Numbered from the stretch's first letter, positions 1 through 10,909 are shown. The stretch is DNA of 64,000 nucleotides from Microcella daejeonensis (GCF_026625045.1 NZ_CP113089.1:1860001-1924000), one strand, 5' to 3'. Notes: generated by a model not told the origin, from the sequence alone. Numbers and translations are program-made.

Positions 1-1
1 G

Positions 2-79
2 CGGCTCGGCGGCTACGACGAGGCCCAGGTCGACCACGTCCTCGACGCCGTCGTGAGGGTCATGCTGGCCGTCCGCTGA
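2..79 (+). CDS. 3' end of an unidentified gene
   Basis: The last 25 codons of a gene that begins outside the window; the reading frame ends at TGA 77-79. The tail (GGYDEAQVDHVLDAVVRV) is an amphipathic helix of the kind that closes many PLP-dependent and hydrolase folds, but it is too short to name a family. It is called coding only because the frame is open, has G/C at codon third positions, and runs in the same direction as the next gene. Confidence 0.5.
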   Translation, partial: RLGGYDEAQVDHVLDAVVRVMLAVR

Positions 80-109
80 GCGCGCGGCCCGGGCATCCGT
101 TACGCTGTT

Positions 110-805
110 GTGATCGTGGGTAGGCATCAGGTGAATCAGACAGCCCCCGCTGCGCGGAATCCGCGTGGTCAGGGGAGCAGCTCCCGACCCGTCCCCCGGC
201 ACGGCCGGGCGGTCGAGCGCCACGTCCGCAACCGCTGGTCGCTGCCGGCGTTCTCGTTCGTCGCGACGATGTCGATCGTGCTGGTGAGCATCGCCGACAC
301 CTCGGCGCCGGCCGTCGCCGTCGAGCTCGCGGCCCCGGGCGCGACGACCGTCGACAGCCAGGAGTTCACCGCGAGCGGGGCGCACTCCGTGACCGCGCAA
401 CTGGCCGCGTACGACATCACCGAGCCCGCACCGCCCCCGCCTCCGCCACCTGCAGCCGCCCCGGCGGCGCGCGCGGGCGCTCCCGCCGCCGGCACGCCCG
501 ACCCCGGCTCGGCCAAGGCGATCGCCGCCGAGATGGTCGCCGCCCGCGGCTGGGGCACCGAGCAGTACGACTGCCTGGTCGCCCTGTGGCAGAAGGAGTC
601 GAGCTGGAACGTGTACGCGTACAACGCCAGCTCGGGCGCGTACGGCATTCCGCAGTCCCTGCCCGGCAGCAAGATGGCCTCCGTCGGCGCCGACTGGCAG
701 ACCAACCCGGCCACGCAGATCACCTGGGGCCTCAACTACATCCAGGGCCGCTACGGCGACCCCTGCGGCGCCTACGCCTCCAGCCAGAGCCGCGGCTGGT
801 ACTAG
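110..805 (+). CDS. Secreted lytic transglycosylase-like (SLT-fold) protein
   Basis: About 231 residues. A basic N-terminus is followed by one hydrophobic segment (about residues 44-62, signal anchor or signal peptide), a Pro/Ala-rich linker with eight consecutive prolines (about 107-115), and a C-terminal lysozyme-like domain (about 130-231). In that domain 'LWQKESSWNVYAYN' carries the catalytic-type Glu followed by Ser-Ser-Trp, then 'GAYGIPQSLPGSKM', as in the small actinobacterial SLT-like exoproteins. Family knowledge suggests peptidoglycan cleavage or remodelling outside the cell. The start may be GTG 110, 116 or 131; a TACGCT hexamer sits at 101-106 and there is no clear Shine-Dalgarno, so the exact start is open. 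Confidence 0.82.
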   Translation: MIVGRHQVNQTAPAARNPRGQGSSSRPVPRHGRAVERHVRNRWSLPAFSFVATMSIVLVSIADTSAPAVAVELAAPGATTVDSQEFTASGAHSVTAQLAAYDITEPAPPPPPPPAAAPAARAGAPAAGTPDPGSAKAIAAEMVAARGWGTEQYDCLVALWQKESSWNVYAYNASSGAYGIPQSLPGSKMASVGADWQTNPATQITWGLNYIQGRYGDPCGAYASSQSRGWY

Positions 806-819
806 GCGCTTCCCGCACG

Positions 820-1122
820 ATGCCCCGCAGCAACCGCCCGCGCGGTCGACGCTCGACGCCCGCCGAGGAGGAGGCGCTCGATGTCGCGCGCATCCGGCTC
901 GGCATGAAGTCGACCGCCGTCAAGCGATCCGGCACCTGGAACGTGCAGCCGGTGAGCGCGGCCTCCGCGCAGAAGGCGTACGTCTGCCCCGGGTGCGGGG
1001 GAGAGGTGCCGCCGGGCACGGCGCACGTCGTCGCCTGGCGCGCCGACGGGTTGATGGGCGAGGCGGCTGATCTCGCCGACCGTCGTCACTGGCATCAACG
1101 GTGCTGGAGCATCCAGCCATGA
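820..1122 (+). CDS. Small zinc-ribbon-like conserved protein
   Basis: 100 residues. The N-terminus is Arg-rich; the C-terminal half has a CPGCGGEVPPGTAHVV block (one Cys-x-x-Cys pair) and a later 'RRHWHQRCW' block supplying His/Cys ligands, consistent with a single treble-clef or ribbon zinc site. Similar actinobacterial proteins are often labelled ATP/GTP-binding without evidence. The stop codon overlaps the next start in an ATGA arrangement (1119-1122), so translation is probably coupled to the hydrolase downstream. Start at ATG 820. Function unknown; a nucleic-acid or protein-binding role would be inference. Confidence 0.7.
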   Translation: MPRSNRPRGRRSTPAEEEALDVARIRLGMKSTAVKRSGTWNVQPVSAASAQKAYVCPGCGGEVPPGTAHVVAWRADGLMGEAADLADRRHWHQRCWSIQP

Positions 1123-1865
1123 CCATCGAGTCGGAACGGGGCGCCATGAGCGAGGAGATCCGGGGCAGCACGGTGCTGCCGGCCCGCCGCGAGGCGATCG
1201 AGCTGCAGACGGATGACGGGCTCACGCTCGTCGGCGAGCTGAGCCTGCCCGAGCACGGGGAGCCCCTCGCGACCCTCATCTGCCTGCACCCCCTGCCGAC
1301 CGCGGGCGGGTTCATGGATTCGCACGTGATCCGCAAGGCCGCGGCCCGGCTGCCGGCCCTGGCGCAGATCGCCGTGCTGCGTTTCAACTTCCGCGGCGTC
1401 TCGAGCCCGCGGGGCACCTCGCAGGGGGAGTTCGGCCACGGCGACCTGGAGCGCTTCGACCTCGCGGCCGCCGTGCGGTTCGCCGCCGACCGCGGGCTTC
1501 CGCAGCGCTGGCTGCTCGGCTGGTCGTTCGGCACGGAGGTCGCTCTGAAGCACGGACTGCCGCACGACGTCGTCGGCGCCATCCTGCTCTCGCCGCCGCT
1601 GCACCGGACGAGCGAGGACGAGGTCGCGGCGTGGGCGCACAGCGGCAAGCGCCTCGTGGTCGTCGTGCCCGAGCTCGACGACTACCTGCGGCCGGAGGAG
1701 GCCGCGGTGCGCTTCTCCGCGGTTCCGACGAAGGAGTTCGTCGCCGTCGAGGGAGGCAAGCACCTCTGGGTCGGCGAGAGCCAGACCTACCGGGTGCTGT
1801 CGGAGATCGTGGCGCGGCTCAACCCGGCCGCGCTGCCGCTGCCGACGCAGTGGCCGCCCGCCTGA
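1119..1865 (+). CDS. Alpha/beta hydrolase
   Basis: About 248 residues. Family features seen: an early 'LICLHPLPTAGG' oxyanion strand, the nucleophile elbow 'GWSFGT' (Ser flanked by the small residues of the hydrolase fold), a late acid strand 'VVPELDDYL' and a terminal 'GGKHLW' histidine. It resembles the COG2945-type cytosolic hydrolases; the substrate is unknown. ATG 1119 overlaps the upstream TGA by four bases, which argues for a two-gene operon; ATG 1146, preceded by GGAACGGGG, is an alternative start. There is no signal peptide. Confidence 0.82.
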   Translation: MTIESERGAMSEEIRGSTVLPARREAIELQTDDGLTLVGELSLPEHGEPLATLICLHPLPTAGGFMDSHVIRKAAARLPALAQIAVLRFNFRGVSSPRGTSQGEFGHGDLERFDLAAAVRFAADRGLPQRWLLGWSFGTEVALKHGLPHDVVGAILLSPPLHRTSEDEVAAWAHSGKRLVVVVPELDDYLRPEEAAVRFSAVPTKEFVAVEGGKHLWVGESQTYRVLSEIVARLNPAALPLPTQWPPA

Positions 1866-1905
1866 TCGGGCGCATCCCGCCGAGAGCGCTCGCGCGCGGC
1901 CCGCG

Positions 1906-2967
1906 CTACAGCTTCTGCTGCCGCGGGACGAAGACCTGGTCGATGATGATCAGGACGGATGCTGCCACGGGGATGGCGATGAGCGCGCCGAGCACCCCGA
2001 GCAGGGTTCCGCCGATGAGCGCGGCGATGACGACGACCGAGCCCGGCACCTTGACCGCCCGGTTCATGATGTTGGGGCTCAGCAGGTACGCCTCCACCTG
2101 CATGTAGACCAGGTAGTAGATCGCCGCGGCGATGACGGTCGACATCGACTCGGGGTTCACGACGAGCTGGGTCAGCACGATGAGGATCGAGCCGGAGATC
2201 GTGCCGACGAGGGGGACGAGCGAGAACAGGAACGCGACGAAGGCGAACAGGGCCGGGTACGCGGCGCCGATGATGCTGAGGAAGACGAAGCTCAGCACGC
2301 CGTTGACGAGGGCGAGGCTCACCTGCCCGACGACGTAGCGGCCGACGGCCGAGGCGACCTGCTCGGAGATGTGCACGAACTTCTCGCGCCGCGAGGCCGG
2401 CACCAGGCGGTACATGGCCTGCTTCATCGAGTTGAGCGAGGCCGTGAAGTACAGGGTCAGGATGAGGATGATGATGCCGCCGAAGAAGCCCGTGGCGACG
2501 CCGACGGCGACCCCGAGCACGCCGCCGCCGATCTCGGCGAGGTTCGCGGGGTCGCTGAGGAACTCGATGCCGGCGTCGACGGCGTCCTGCACGTTGAGCA
2601 GCTCGACGGGCACGAAGGTCTGCACCGTCGCGATGAACGACTCGAGCGACTCGATCTCGCTGACGAAGTCGACGATCTGCCGGATGAGGCGGGTGACCTG
2701 CTCGACGATGACGGGCACGAGCGCGAAGACGAGCCCGGCGAACAGGCCCAGCACGCCGAGCAGCACGGTGAGGATGGCGAGCCAGCGCGGCCAGCCGCGC
2801 TTCTCGAGCCCCGAGATGAGCGGATCGAGGCCGAGCGCGATGAAGAGGGCGGCCCCGATGTAGGTGATGATCGAGGCGAGCGAGCCGATGGCGCTGCCGA
2901 TCACGAGCGCGACGAGGACTCCGAGTCCGCCGAAGAGGCCGAAGCGGAACGCGTTGGTGATCTTCAC
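1906..2967 (-). CDS. AI-2E family transporter (PerM-like permease)
   Basis: 353 residues with about eight hydrophobic segments in the AI-2E/TqsA/PerM pattern: two N-terminal helices, a long amphipathic middle (about 90-150), then a cluster of C-terminal helices containing 'GGVLGVAVGVATGFFGG' and 'GGTLLGVLGALIAIPVAA', which match the conserved GG-x-x-x-G-x-x-G-A/P loop of the family. Members export small molecules or ions; a role in autoinducer-2 traffic is not established for actinobacteria. GTG start with an upstream GAGGAG. Only 39 bp separate it from the coiled-coil gene upstream on the same strand, so the two are likely co-transcribed. Confidence 0.85.
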   Translation of the reverse strand: MKITNAFRFGLFGGLGVLVALVIGSAIGSLASIITYIGAALFIALGLDPLISGLEKRGWPRWLAILTVLLGVLGLFAGLVFALVPVIVEQVTRLIRQIVDFVSEIESLESFIATVQTFVPVELLNVQDAVDAGIEFLSDPANLAEIGGGVLGVAVGVATGFFGGIIILILTLYFTASLNSMKQAMYRLVPASRREKFVHISEQVASAVGRYVVGQVSLALVNGVLSFVFLSIIGAAYPALFAFVAFLFSLVPLVGTISGSILIVLTQLVVNPESMSTVIAAAIYYLVYMQVEAYLLSPNIMNRAVKVPGSVVVIAALIGGTLLGVLGALIAIPVAASVLIIIDQVFVPRQQKL

Positions 2968-3006
2968 GGGGCGGGGCTCCTCGGGGATGCGCGGGGGTGC
3001 GGACCC

Positions 3007-5595
3007 CTACTCGTCGCTGATCGAGCCGGAGATCCTCTCTGCCTGCGACAGTACTCCGCGCAGGCCCTCGAGATATCCCGCCACGGCGTCGCGCTCCACC
3101 CGGATGCGCGCGAGGCGCTCCTCGGCCTCCGAGACGAGCTGGCGCGTGCGCTCCTCCGCCTCCTCGACGATGGCGGATGCGCGCTGCTCGGCGTTCTGCA
3201 GCACCTCCCGCGCGCGGCCGTCGGCATCGGCGCGCAGCGCTTCGGCGTCGCCGCGCGCGCTGCGCGCGAGGCTCTCGGCCTCGGCCCTCGCCTCGGCGGC
3301 CCGCTTCTGAGCGTCGGTGAGCTGCGCCGTCGCCTCGTCGAGGTACTTCTGGGTCTGCGCGACCGCCTCCTGCTGGCGGGCGAGGTGCTCGCGCTCGGCC
3401 TCGTCGCGGCGGGCGGTGAGCTCGACCTCGAGATCGATGCGCGCCTCCTCGGCGGTGCGCGCGAGACGGGCCGCCTGGGCATCGGCATCGTGCTGGGCGG
3501 CGGCGGCCGCCGCGGCGGCCGCGTCGGCCAGGGCGCGCTCCTGGGTCTCGCGGTCGCGGGCGAGAGCCGCTCGCTGGGAATCCGCCTCGGCCTGGAGCGC
3601 GCGGCGCTGCTCGGCGCGCTCGGCATCGGCGGCGGCGCGCGCTCGGGCGTCCTCCGCCGCGGCGGCGGCCTGCCGATCGGTGATCTCGGCGGCGAGCGCG
3701 TCCCGACGCGCGGTCGCCTCGCGCTCCTGCTCCGTCCGCGCCGCGTCCAGCTCGTGCTGCAGATCGGCGCGGGCACGGGCGATCTCCTGCTCGAGGTCGC
3801 TGCGACGCTGCGCGACCTCGGCGTCGAGCGTCGCCCGCGTGTCGGCGAGGTGGGCGGCCCATTCGGCGCGCGCCGCCGCGATCTCGGCGTCGGCGGCGCC
3901 GCGCTCCTGCTCGGCGTACGCGGTGGCGCCCGCGCGCACGTCGGCCGCGTGGGCGTCGGCCGTCGAGTGCTTCTCCCGGGCGTAGGCGTCGGCGTCGGTG
4001 CGCGTGCGGTGAGCGTAGGCGTCGGCGCTCGAGCGGGCCTCGTGGGCGTGGGCGTCGGCGGCGCTCGTGACCTCGACCGCGCGGGCCTCCGCTGCCGCCG
4101 TCACCTCGGCCGCGCGGGTCTCGGCCTCGGCGGTCACGGCGGCGGCCCGGGCGTCGGCCTCTGCCGTGCGGGCGGCGGCGCGCGACTCCGCCTCGGCGAC
4201 GACCTTCGCGGCCCGCGCCTCGGCGGCGCTGACGACGTCGGCCGCGCGGGCCTCGGCGGTCGTGGTGGTCTCGTTCGCCCGGGCCTCGGCCTGAGAGACG
4301 AGCTCCGCCGCCCGCGACTCCGCCTCGGCGACGACCTCGCGTCCGCGGGCATCGGCGGCCTCGGTGACCTCGAGTGCGCGGGCGTCGGCGGCGGCGGTGA
4401 CGTCGTGCGCGTGGGCGTCGGCCGTCGTCGTCACCTCGAGGGCGTGCGCATCGGCGCCGCCCCGCGTCTCGGCGGCGTAGGCGTCGATCTCGCTGCGGGT
4501 CGCCAGGGCGTAGGCGTCGGCGGCGCTGCGGGTGTCGGCGGCGTAGGCATCGACCTCGGCGCGCGTCTCTCGCACGTAGCGCTCCGCCTCGGTGCGCTGC
4601 TCGGTCGTCGCGCGGTCGGCGTCGGCCCTGGCCGCCTCGATCTCGCGCTCGAGCTCCGAGCGGCGGGTGGCGAGCTCCTGCTCGAGCGCGGCCCGCACCG
4701 CGGTCTCCTGCTCGTCGAGGGCAGCGCGTCGACGCTCCTCCTCGGCCTCGAGCGCGTCGCGGCGGCGGTCCTCCTCGGCGTTCCACTCGTCGGTGCGGCG
4801 GGCGAGCTCCGCGTCGGCCGCGGCGCGCGCCGCACCGAGCTCGGCGTCGAGAGCCGCCCGATCGCCGGCCAGGTCTGCCTCGAGCTGAGCACGGCGGGTC
4901 GCGCTCTCGCTCTCGAAGACCGCGCGCTCGCGCTCCGTCTCCCGTGCGAGGGCGCCGGCGCTCTCGCGCGCCTCGGAGACCTCGCGATCGGCCACGACGC
5001 GCAGCTCGGCGAGCTCGCGCTCGGCCTCCGCCCGCAGTGCCGCGGCCTCGCGCTTCGCCGTCGCCCGGGCCTCCGCGGCCTCCGTGGCGACCGCGCCGCG
5101 GATCGCGGCGGCCTCGCGGGAGGCCTCCTGCACGAGCTGATCGGCGTCGTCGCGCGCCCTCTCGAGAAGCTCCTCCGCGGTGCGCTGGGCGGTCTCCGCC
5201 GCGGCCGCCGCGCGCTCGCCCGCCTCGGCGACGAGACGCTCGACCCGCTCGTGCGCGTCGGCCATCGCCCGCTCGGCGTCGTCCTGGGCGCGGGAGCGCA
5301 CCCGCTCGGCGTCGATGTCGGCCTGGCTGATGACGCGGGTCGACTGCTCCTCGGCGAGCCGCAGGGTCTGCTCGAGCTTGGTGCCGAGGCCGGCGTAGGT
5401 GGGGCGGCCGACCTCGTCGAGCTCGGCCTGAAGGTCGTCCACGACGGCCTGCAGCCGCTTCAGCTCCCTCGCGGTCTCCGCCCGGTCGCCGTTCGCCTTG
5501 ATGACGTCGCGGCGCAGCTCCTGCAGCGCCTTGTCGACCTCGTCGCGCTTGTACCCGCGCATCTCGGTGCCGAACTCGTTGTCGATCGATGCCAC
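3007..5595 (-). CDS. Giant DivIVA-domain coiled-coil scaffold protein with hendecad repeats
   Basis: 862 residues, almost wholly helical and Ala/Glu/Arg-rich. Residues 1-45 (FGTEMRGYKRDEVDKAL) resemble the DivIVA N-terminal membrane-curvature motif. After that come several coiled-coil blocks: about 60-330 (heptad-like, rich in RRA/EAER), 337-578 (22 uninterrupted 11-residue repeats, see separate entry) and 580-862 (heptad-like, ending SISDE). Family knowledge points to a polar or septal cytoskeletal scaffold of the DivIVA/Scy/FilP type. The start chosen is GTG 5595 because the MRGYKRDEV block lies directly after it and GGAGACA precedes it; earlier in-frame codons give Pro/Arg-rich nonsense. 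An AI-2E permease follows by 39 bp. The DNA of the repeat region is itself repetitive and prone to length change. Confidence 0.85.
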   Translation of the reverse strand: MASIDNEFGTEMRGYKRDEVDKALQELRRDVIKANGDRAETARELKRLQAVVDDLQAELDEVGRPTYAGLGTKLEQTLRLAEEQSTRVISQADIDAERVRSRAQDDAERAMADAHERVERLVAEAGERAAAAAETAQRTAEELLERARDDADQLVQEASREAAAIRGAVATEAAEARATAKREAAALRAEAERELAELRVVADREVSEARESAGALARETERERAVFESESATRRAQLEADLAGDRAALDAELGAARAAADAELARRTDEWNAEEDRRRDALEAEEERRRAALDEQETAVRAALEQELATRRSELEREIEAARADADRATTEQRTEAERYVRETRAEVDAYAADTRSAADAYALATRSEIDAYAAETRGGADAHALEVTTTADAHAHDVTAAADARALEVTEAADARGREVVAEAESRAAELVSQAEARANETTTTAEARAADVVSAAEARAAKVVAEAESRAAARTAEADARAAAVTAEAETRAAEVTAAAEARAVEVTSAADAHAHEARSSADAYAHRTRTDADAYAREKHSTADAHAADVRAGATAYAEQERGAADAEIAAARAEWAAHLADTRATLDAEVAQRRSDLEQEIARARADLQHELDAARTEQEREATARRDALAAEITDRQAAAAAEDARARAAADAERAEQRRALQAEADSQRAALARDRETQERALADAAAAAAAAAQHDADAQAARLARTAEEARIDLEVELTARRDEAEREHLARQQEAVAQTQKYLDEATAQLTDAQKRAAEARAEAESLARSARGDAEALRADADGRAREVLQNAEQRASAIVEEAEERTRQLVSEAEERLARIRVERDAVAGYLEGLRGVLSQAERISGSISDE
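3862..4587 (-). repeat. 22 tandem 33-bp (11-codon) hendecad repeats
   Basis: Within the DivIVA-like protein, residues 337-578 divide without a gap into 22 blocks of 11 residues, typified by ADAYAADTRSA, ADARALEVTEA and AEARAADVVSA. Position 1 is nearly always Ala, position 2 Asp/Glu, position 3 Ala/Ser, position 4 Arg/His/Tyr, position 5 Ala, and position 8 is often Val/Thr. An exact period of 11 is the signature of right-handed (11/3) coiled coils. The nucleotide repeat is 33 bp and degenerate. Confidence 0.85.
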
Positions 5596-5629
5596 GTGCT
5601 GTCTCCAGGGTCTGAGGCGGACGCTGTCG

Positions 5630-5658
5630 AGTGTAGCCCGGGGGAGCGGGCCCTCGAA
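5630..5658 (-). promoter_or_regulatory. Putative promoter of the DivIVA-like gene
   Basis: On the minus strand TTCGAG (5653-5658) and TACACT (5630-5635) are separated by 17 nt, a sigma-70-like spacing, about 35 nt upstream of the GTG start. The -35 box is weak; the -10 fits the TANNNT pattern seen repeatedly in this window. Confidence 0.35.
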
Positions 5659-5855
5659 GGGCCGACGGAGGCGTCCCCGGGGCGGTCCGAGCGGGCATCC
5701 GCTAGGCTGGAACGTCTTTGTCCTGCTGGCCGGCGCCTCGTCCACGATGGGGTTCCGCTCGACGACACAGGGTCGCGGGTGCGTCATACCCCGCGCGTCC
5801 GCGCTCTCGCGGCCGCCCGCGCCCCTCACGAGCCGGCACGAAAGGAGTTGCCCCC

Positions 5856-7670
5856 GTGCGTTTCATCGTCGCGATCGTGCTCTTCGTCGTCGCGTTCGCC
5901 TCCATCGGCCTCGGCGTCGCCCAGCGCACCATCTTCGCGGAGCCCGACCGGCTCACCTCGTCCGTCGAGTACGAGAGCAGCGCTCCCGTGACCGTCATCG
6001 ACGGGTCGGCGCTCAACGCCCTCGACGGCCGGCAGACGATCGCCGTCCTCGGCGGCGTGACCGCCGAGCCCGGGGGGGACGACGCGCTGGACCCCGCGGC
6101 CACGGCACCCGCATCCAGCGATGCGATCTCGGCCGCCTACGGGGCGAGCACCGACGTCATCGCCTGGGTCGGGGACGCCCCGTACACGCTCATCACCTGG
6201 GACGAGACCGAGCAGCAGCTCGTCGCGGAGCCCGTTCGCGGCACGGCCACCGAGGTGCCCGATCTCGTGGGCAGCGACCTCTGGTACCAGGACTACCGGG
6301 GCGAGGGCGAGCTCGGCATCACGCTCAACGTGCCCGAGGACGTCTCGCTGCTCGTGGCGACCGACGGCGTGCTGCCCGCGCCGCAGGCCATCTCGGTCAC
6401 CTGGCCGCTGGAGAGCGACTCCCCGTACAGCACCCCGCTCCTGCTCGGCGGCTTCGCCGCGCTGCTGCTCGGACTCATCGCCCTCATCTGGGCGCTGCTC
6501 CATCTGCGCAAGCAGCGCGGGCCGCGCCGCAAGAACCCCAGCCAGCCGAAGATGCCCCGCGTGCCGCGCCCCTCGCGCTACCGCGCCGTCTCCTCGAGCT
6601 CGCTCGTCGGTCGCCCCAAGGGCCGCCGTGCCGTGCGCAGCATCGCGCTGCTGCCCGTCGCTCTCGCCGGGACGCTCGTGCTCGGCGCCTGCACCGCACC
6701 GGGTGCCGGCCCCGCCCCCTCGCCCGAGCCCTCGGCGTCGGCCGCGGAGGCGGTCGAGGAGCTGCCGCCCGTCGCCGTGACGGCGAGCCAGGGCGAGCGC
6801 ATCGTCTCGCGCGTGCTCACGGCCGTCGCCGACGCCGATGAGGCGCGCGACGGCGAGCTCGCGGCGACGCGCCTGGCGGGCCCCGCCCTGCTGCTGCGCC
6901 AGACCAACTACGCCGCGGTGGCCGCGAACGCCGAGCTGCCGCTCATCGCCGCGATCCCCTCCGGCTCGGTCGACGTGCTGCTGCCCCAGCAGACCGACAC
7001 CTGGCCGCGGCGCATCCTCGCGGTGGTGTCGAACCCGGAGGACACGGCGGTGCCGCCGACCGCGCTCGTCCTCATCCAGGAGAGCCCGCGCGAGGACTAC
7101 AAGGCGAACTACGTGCTGACGCTCGAGCCGCAGGCTCAGGTGCCCGAGGTCGCGCCCGCGAGCCTCGGCACCCCGGCCCTGCAGCCCGACACGCCCTTCC
7201 TGCCCGTCACCCCCGCGACGGTGCTGCAGGCCTACACCGACAGCCTGCTCACCGGGGAGGCGGCCGAGGGGTACGACCTCTTCGCCATCGAGGGCGACAG
7301 CCTGCGCGCGCAGATCGGAGCGGCGGTCAAGCAGGAGCGCAGCGACGCCCTGCCCGACACCGCCTCCATCGAGTTCACCAACGCGGTGGGCGACGCCGAG
7401 ATCGTGACGCTCGGCACGCTCGACTCCGGCGGCATCGTCGTCGGCTACCTCACCGAGACCGAGACCGTGCGTCCGACGCAGGACGGCGCCTCGGTCAACG
7501 CGAGCGGCGCCGTCGCCGCGCTCTCGGGGGTCGAGTCGAGCGAGGCCGGGCTCGTCGCCACCTACGGCACGCAGGTCATCTTCTCGGTGCCCTCGCTCGC
7601 CGACCCTGACGCTCCCATCGTGCTCCTGGGGTACTCCCAGGGCCTCATCGCCGCCTCGGAGGTCTCCTGA
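5856..7670 (+). CDS. Membrane protein with internal lipobox, unknown function
   Basis: 604 residues. GTG 5856 is preceded by AAAGGAG at 8-nt spacing. An N-terminal TM helix (about 3-20) is followed by an extracytoplasmic domain (about 25-185), a second TM helix (about 193-215), a basic cytoplasmic stretch (about 216-260) and then a third hydrophobic segment ending LGAC with Cys279, an apparent lipoprotein signal in the middle of the chain. The C-terminal part (about 300-604) is a soluble domain of unknown family. This looks like a membrane protein fused to a lipoprotein; an internal ATG (6552) lies in frame but lacks a clear ribosome site. The stop overlaps the next start by one base (TGATG), so it is translationally coupled to the YbbN-like gene. 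Confidence 0.75.
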   Translation: MRFIVAIVLFVVAFASIGLGVAQRTIFAEPDRLTSSVEYESSAPVTVIDGSALNALDGRQTIAVLGGVTAEPGGDDALDPAATAPASSDAISAAYGASTDVIAWVGDAPYTLITWDETEQQLVAEPVRGTATEVPDLVGSDLWYQDYRGEGELGITLNVPEDVSLLVATDGVLPAPQAISVTWPLESDSPYSTPLLLGGFAALLLGLIALIWALLHLRKQRGPRRKNPSQPKMPRVPRPSRYRAVSSSSLVGRPKGRRAVRSIALLPVALAGTLVLGACTAPGAGPAPSPEPSASAAEAVEELPPVAVTASQGERIVSRVLTAVADADEARDGELAATRLAGPALLLRQTNYAAVAANAELPLIAAIPSGSVDVLLPQQTDTWPRRILAVVSNPEDTAVPPTALVLIQESPREDYKANYVLTLEPQAQVPEVAPASLGTPALQPDTPFLPVTPATVLQAYTDSLLTGEAAEGYDLFAIEGDSLRAQIGAAVKQERSDALPDTASIEFTNAVGDAEIVTLGTLDSGGIVVGYLTETETVRPTQDGASVNASGAVAALSGVESSEAGLVATYGTQVIFSVPSLADPDAPIVLLGYSQGLIAASEVS

Positions 7671-8617
7671 TGACTGATGCGCCCTTCTCGCCCGCCGCCA
7701 TGCGCGGTGCGGTCGACCTCACCTCACTCGTGCGCGCCGCCGCCGCGCCGCCGGCGTCCGCCGCGCCGCCCGCCCCCGGCGGCGGGGGGCCGGCCGCGTC
7801 CGGCGCCGCTCCGACGGGCGGGCTCGTGCGCGACGTCGACGACGTGAGCTTCGGCGAGATGCTCGAGCTCTCGTCCCAGGTGCCGGTCATCGTCGAGTTC
7901 TACGCGCAGGGCCTCGCGCCCTCGCTCGGGGCGATCATCGCCTCCTACGGCGGGCGCCTCGCTCTCGCCACGGTCGACGGCAACCGCGCCCCCCAGCTCG
8001 CCCAGGCGTTCCAGGTGCAGCAGGTGCCCGCCGTCGCCGCCGTCATCGGCGGCCGTCCGATGCAGCTCTTCGTCGGGATGCCCGCCGAGGCCGAGCTGCG
8101 CTCGGTGCTCGAGGAGGTGCTGCAGGTCGCGGCGCAGAACGGCGTCACCGGCGTGCTGGACGTCGCCTCCGGGGAGGACGCGGCGGCCCCGGTCGAGGAG
8201 CCGCTCGCCCCGCTGCACCAGGAGGCCTACGACGCGATCAGCCGCGGCGACTACGCGGCCGCCGTCGAGGCGTACCGCCAGCAGCTCGCCCAGGCCCCCC
8301 GCGACCAGGAGGCCGTCGCCGGGCTCGCGCAGGCGAGCCTGCTGCTGCGCCTCGACGGCGCGACCGCCGCCGGACTGCGCGACGCCGCGGCCGCCGGTCC
8401 GCACGACGCGGATGCCCAGCTCGCCGTCGCCGACCTCGACCTCTCCGGGGGTCACGTGGAGGACGCGTACGGGCGCCTGCTCGACGTGTTCCCGCACCTC
8501 GACGCCGAGGGGCGCACCGCGGTGCGGACGCGCCTGCTCGACTACTTCGAGATCGTCGGCGCGGAGGATCCGCGCACGATCGCCGCGCGGCGTCGGCTCA
8601 CCGCGCTGCTCTACTAG
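7670..8617 (+). CDS. YbbN-like co-chaperone (thioredoxin fold plus TPR)
   Basis: 315 residues. An Ala/Pro-rich N-terminus precedes a thioredoxin-like domain (about 60-160: 'VPVIVEFYAQGLAPSLG', then 'FQVQQVPAVAAVIGG' with the cis-Pro loop). The CxxC redox motif is absent, as is usual for YbbN/CnoX proteins, so no disulfide chemistry is expected. Residues about 180-315 are helical TPR-like repeats. In other bacteria YbbN binds unfolded proteins and hands them to DnaK or GroEL. It forms an operon with the preceding membrane protein (one-base overlap) and ends just before a strong bidirectional terminator. Confidence 0.85.
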   Translation: MTDAPFSPAAMRGAVDLTSLVRAAAAPPASAAPPAPGGGGPAASGAAPTGGLVRDVDDVSFGEMLELSSQVPVIVEFYAQGLAPSLGAIIASYGGRLALATVDGNRAPQLAQAFQVQQVPAVAAVIGGRPMQLFVGMPAEAELRSVLEEVLQVAAQNGVTGVLDVASGEDAAAPVEEPLAPLHQEAYDAISRGDYAAAVEAYRQQLAQAPRDQEAVAGLAQASLLLRLDGATAAGLRDAAAAGPHDADAQLAVADLDLSGGHVEDAYGRLLDVFPHLDAEGRTAVRTRLLDYFEIVGAEDPRTIAARRRLTALLY

Positions 8618-8640
8618 GGCATCCCGCACCGACGCCGTCG

Positions 8641-8686
8641 ACGACGAACGGGCCGCACCCTTTCAGGGATGCGGCCCGTTCGTCGT
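8641..8686. terminator. Bidirectional hairpin terminator
   Basis: A 20-nt arm at 8641-8660 pairs with 8666-8686 across a TTTCA loop, with a single bulged A. It lies between the convergent ends of the YbbN-like gene and glgB and could stop both transcripts. There is no T-run, as is common in high-GC actinobacteria. Confidence 0.85.
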
Positions 8687-8704
8687 TCTCGGGGGGAGGG
8701 GGGG

Positions 8705-10908
<2,204 letters not shown>

Positions 10909-10909
<1 letters not shown>

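Noticed and set aside
3862..4587. Tandem 33-bp repeats as a CRISPR array
   Set aside because: No spacers between repeats, the repeats stay in one reading frame, and they encode a coherent hendecad coiled coil.
1787..5991. Very long open frames on both strands across the DivIVA-like gene
   Set aside because: They are Arg/Gly- or Arg/Pro-rich antisense and alternate-frame shadows produced by GC-rich codon periodicity; the chosen frame alone has a DivIVA head and coiled-coil composition.
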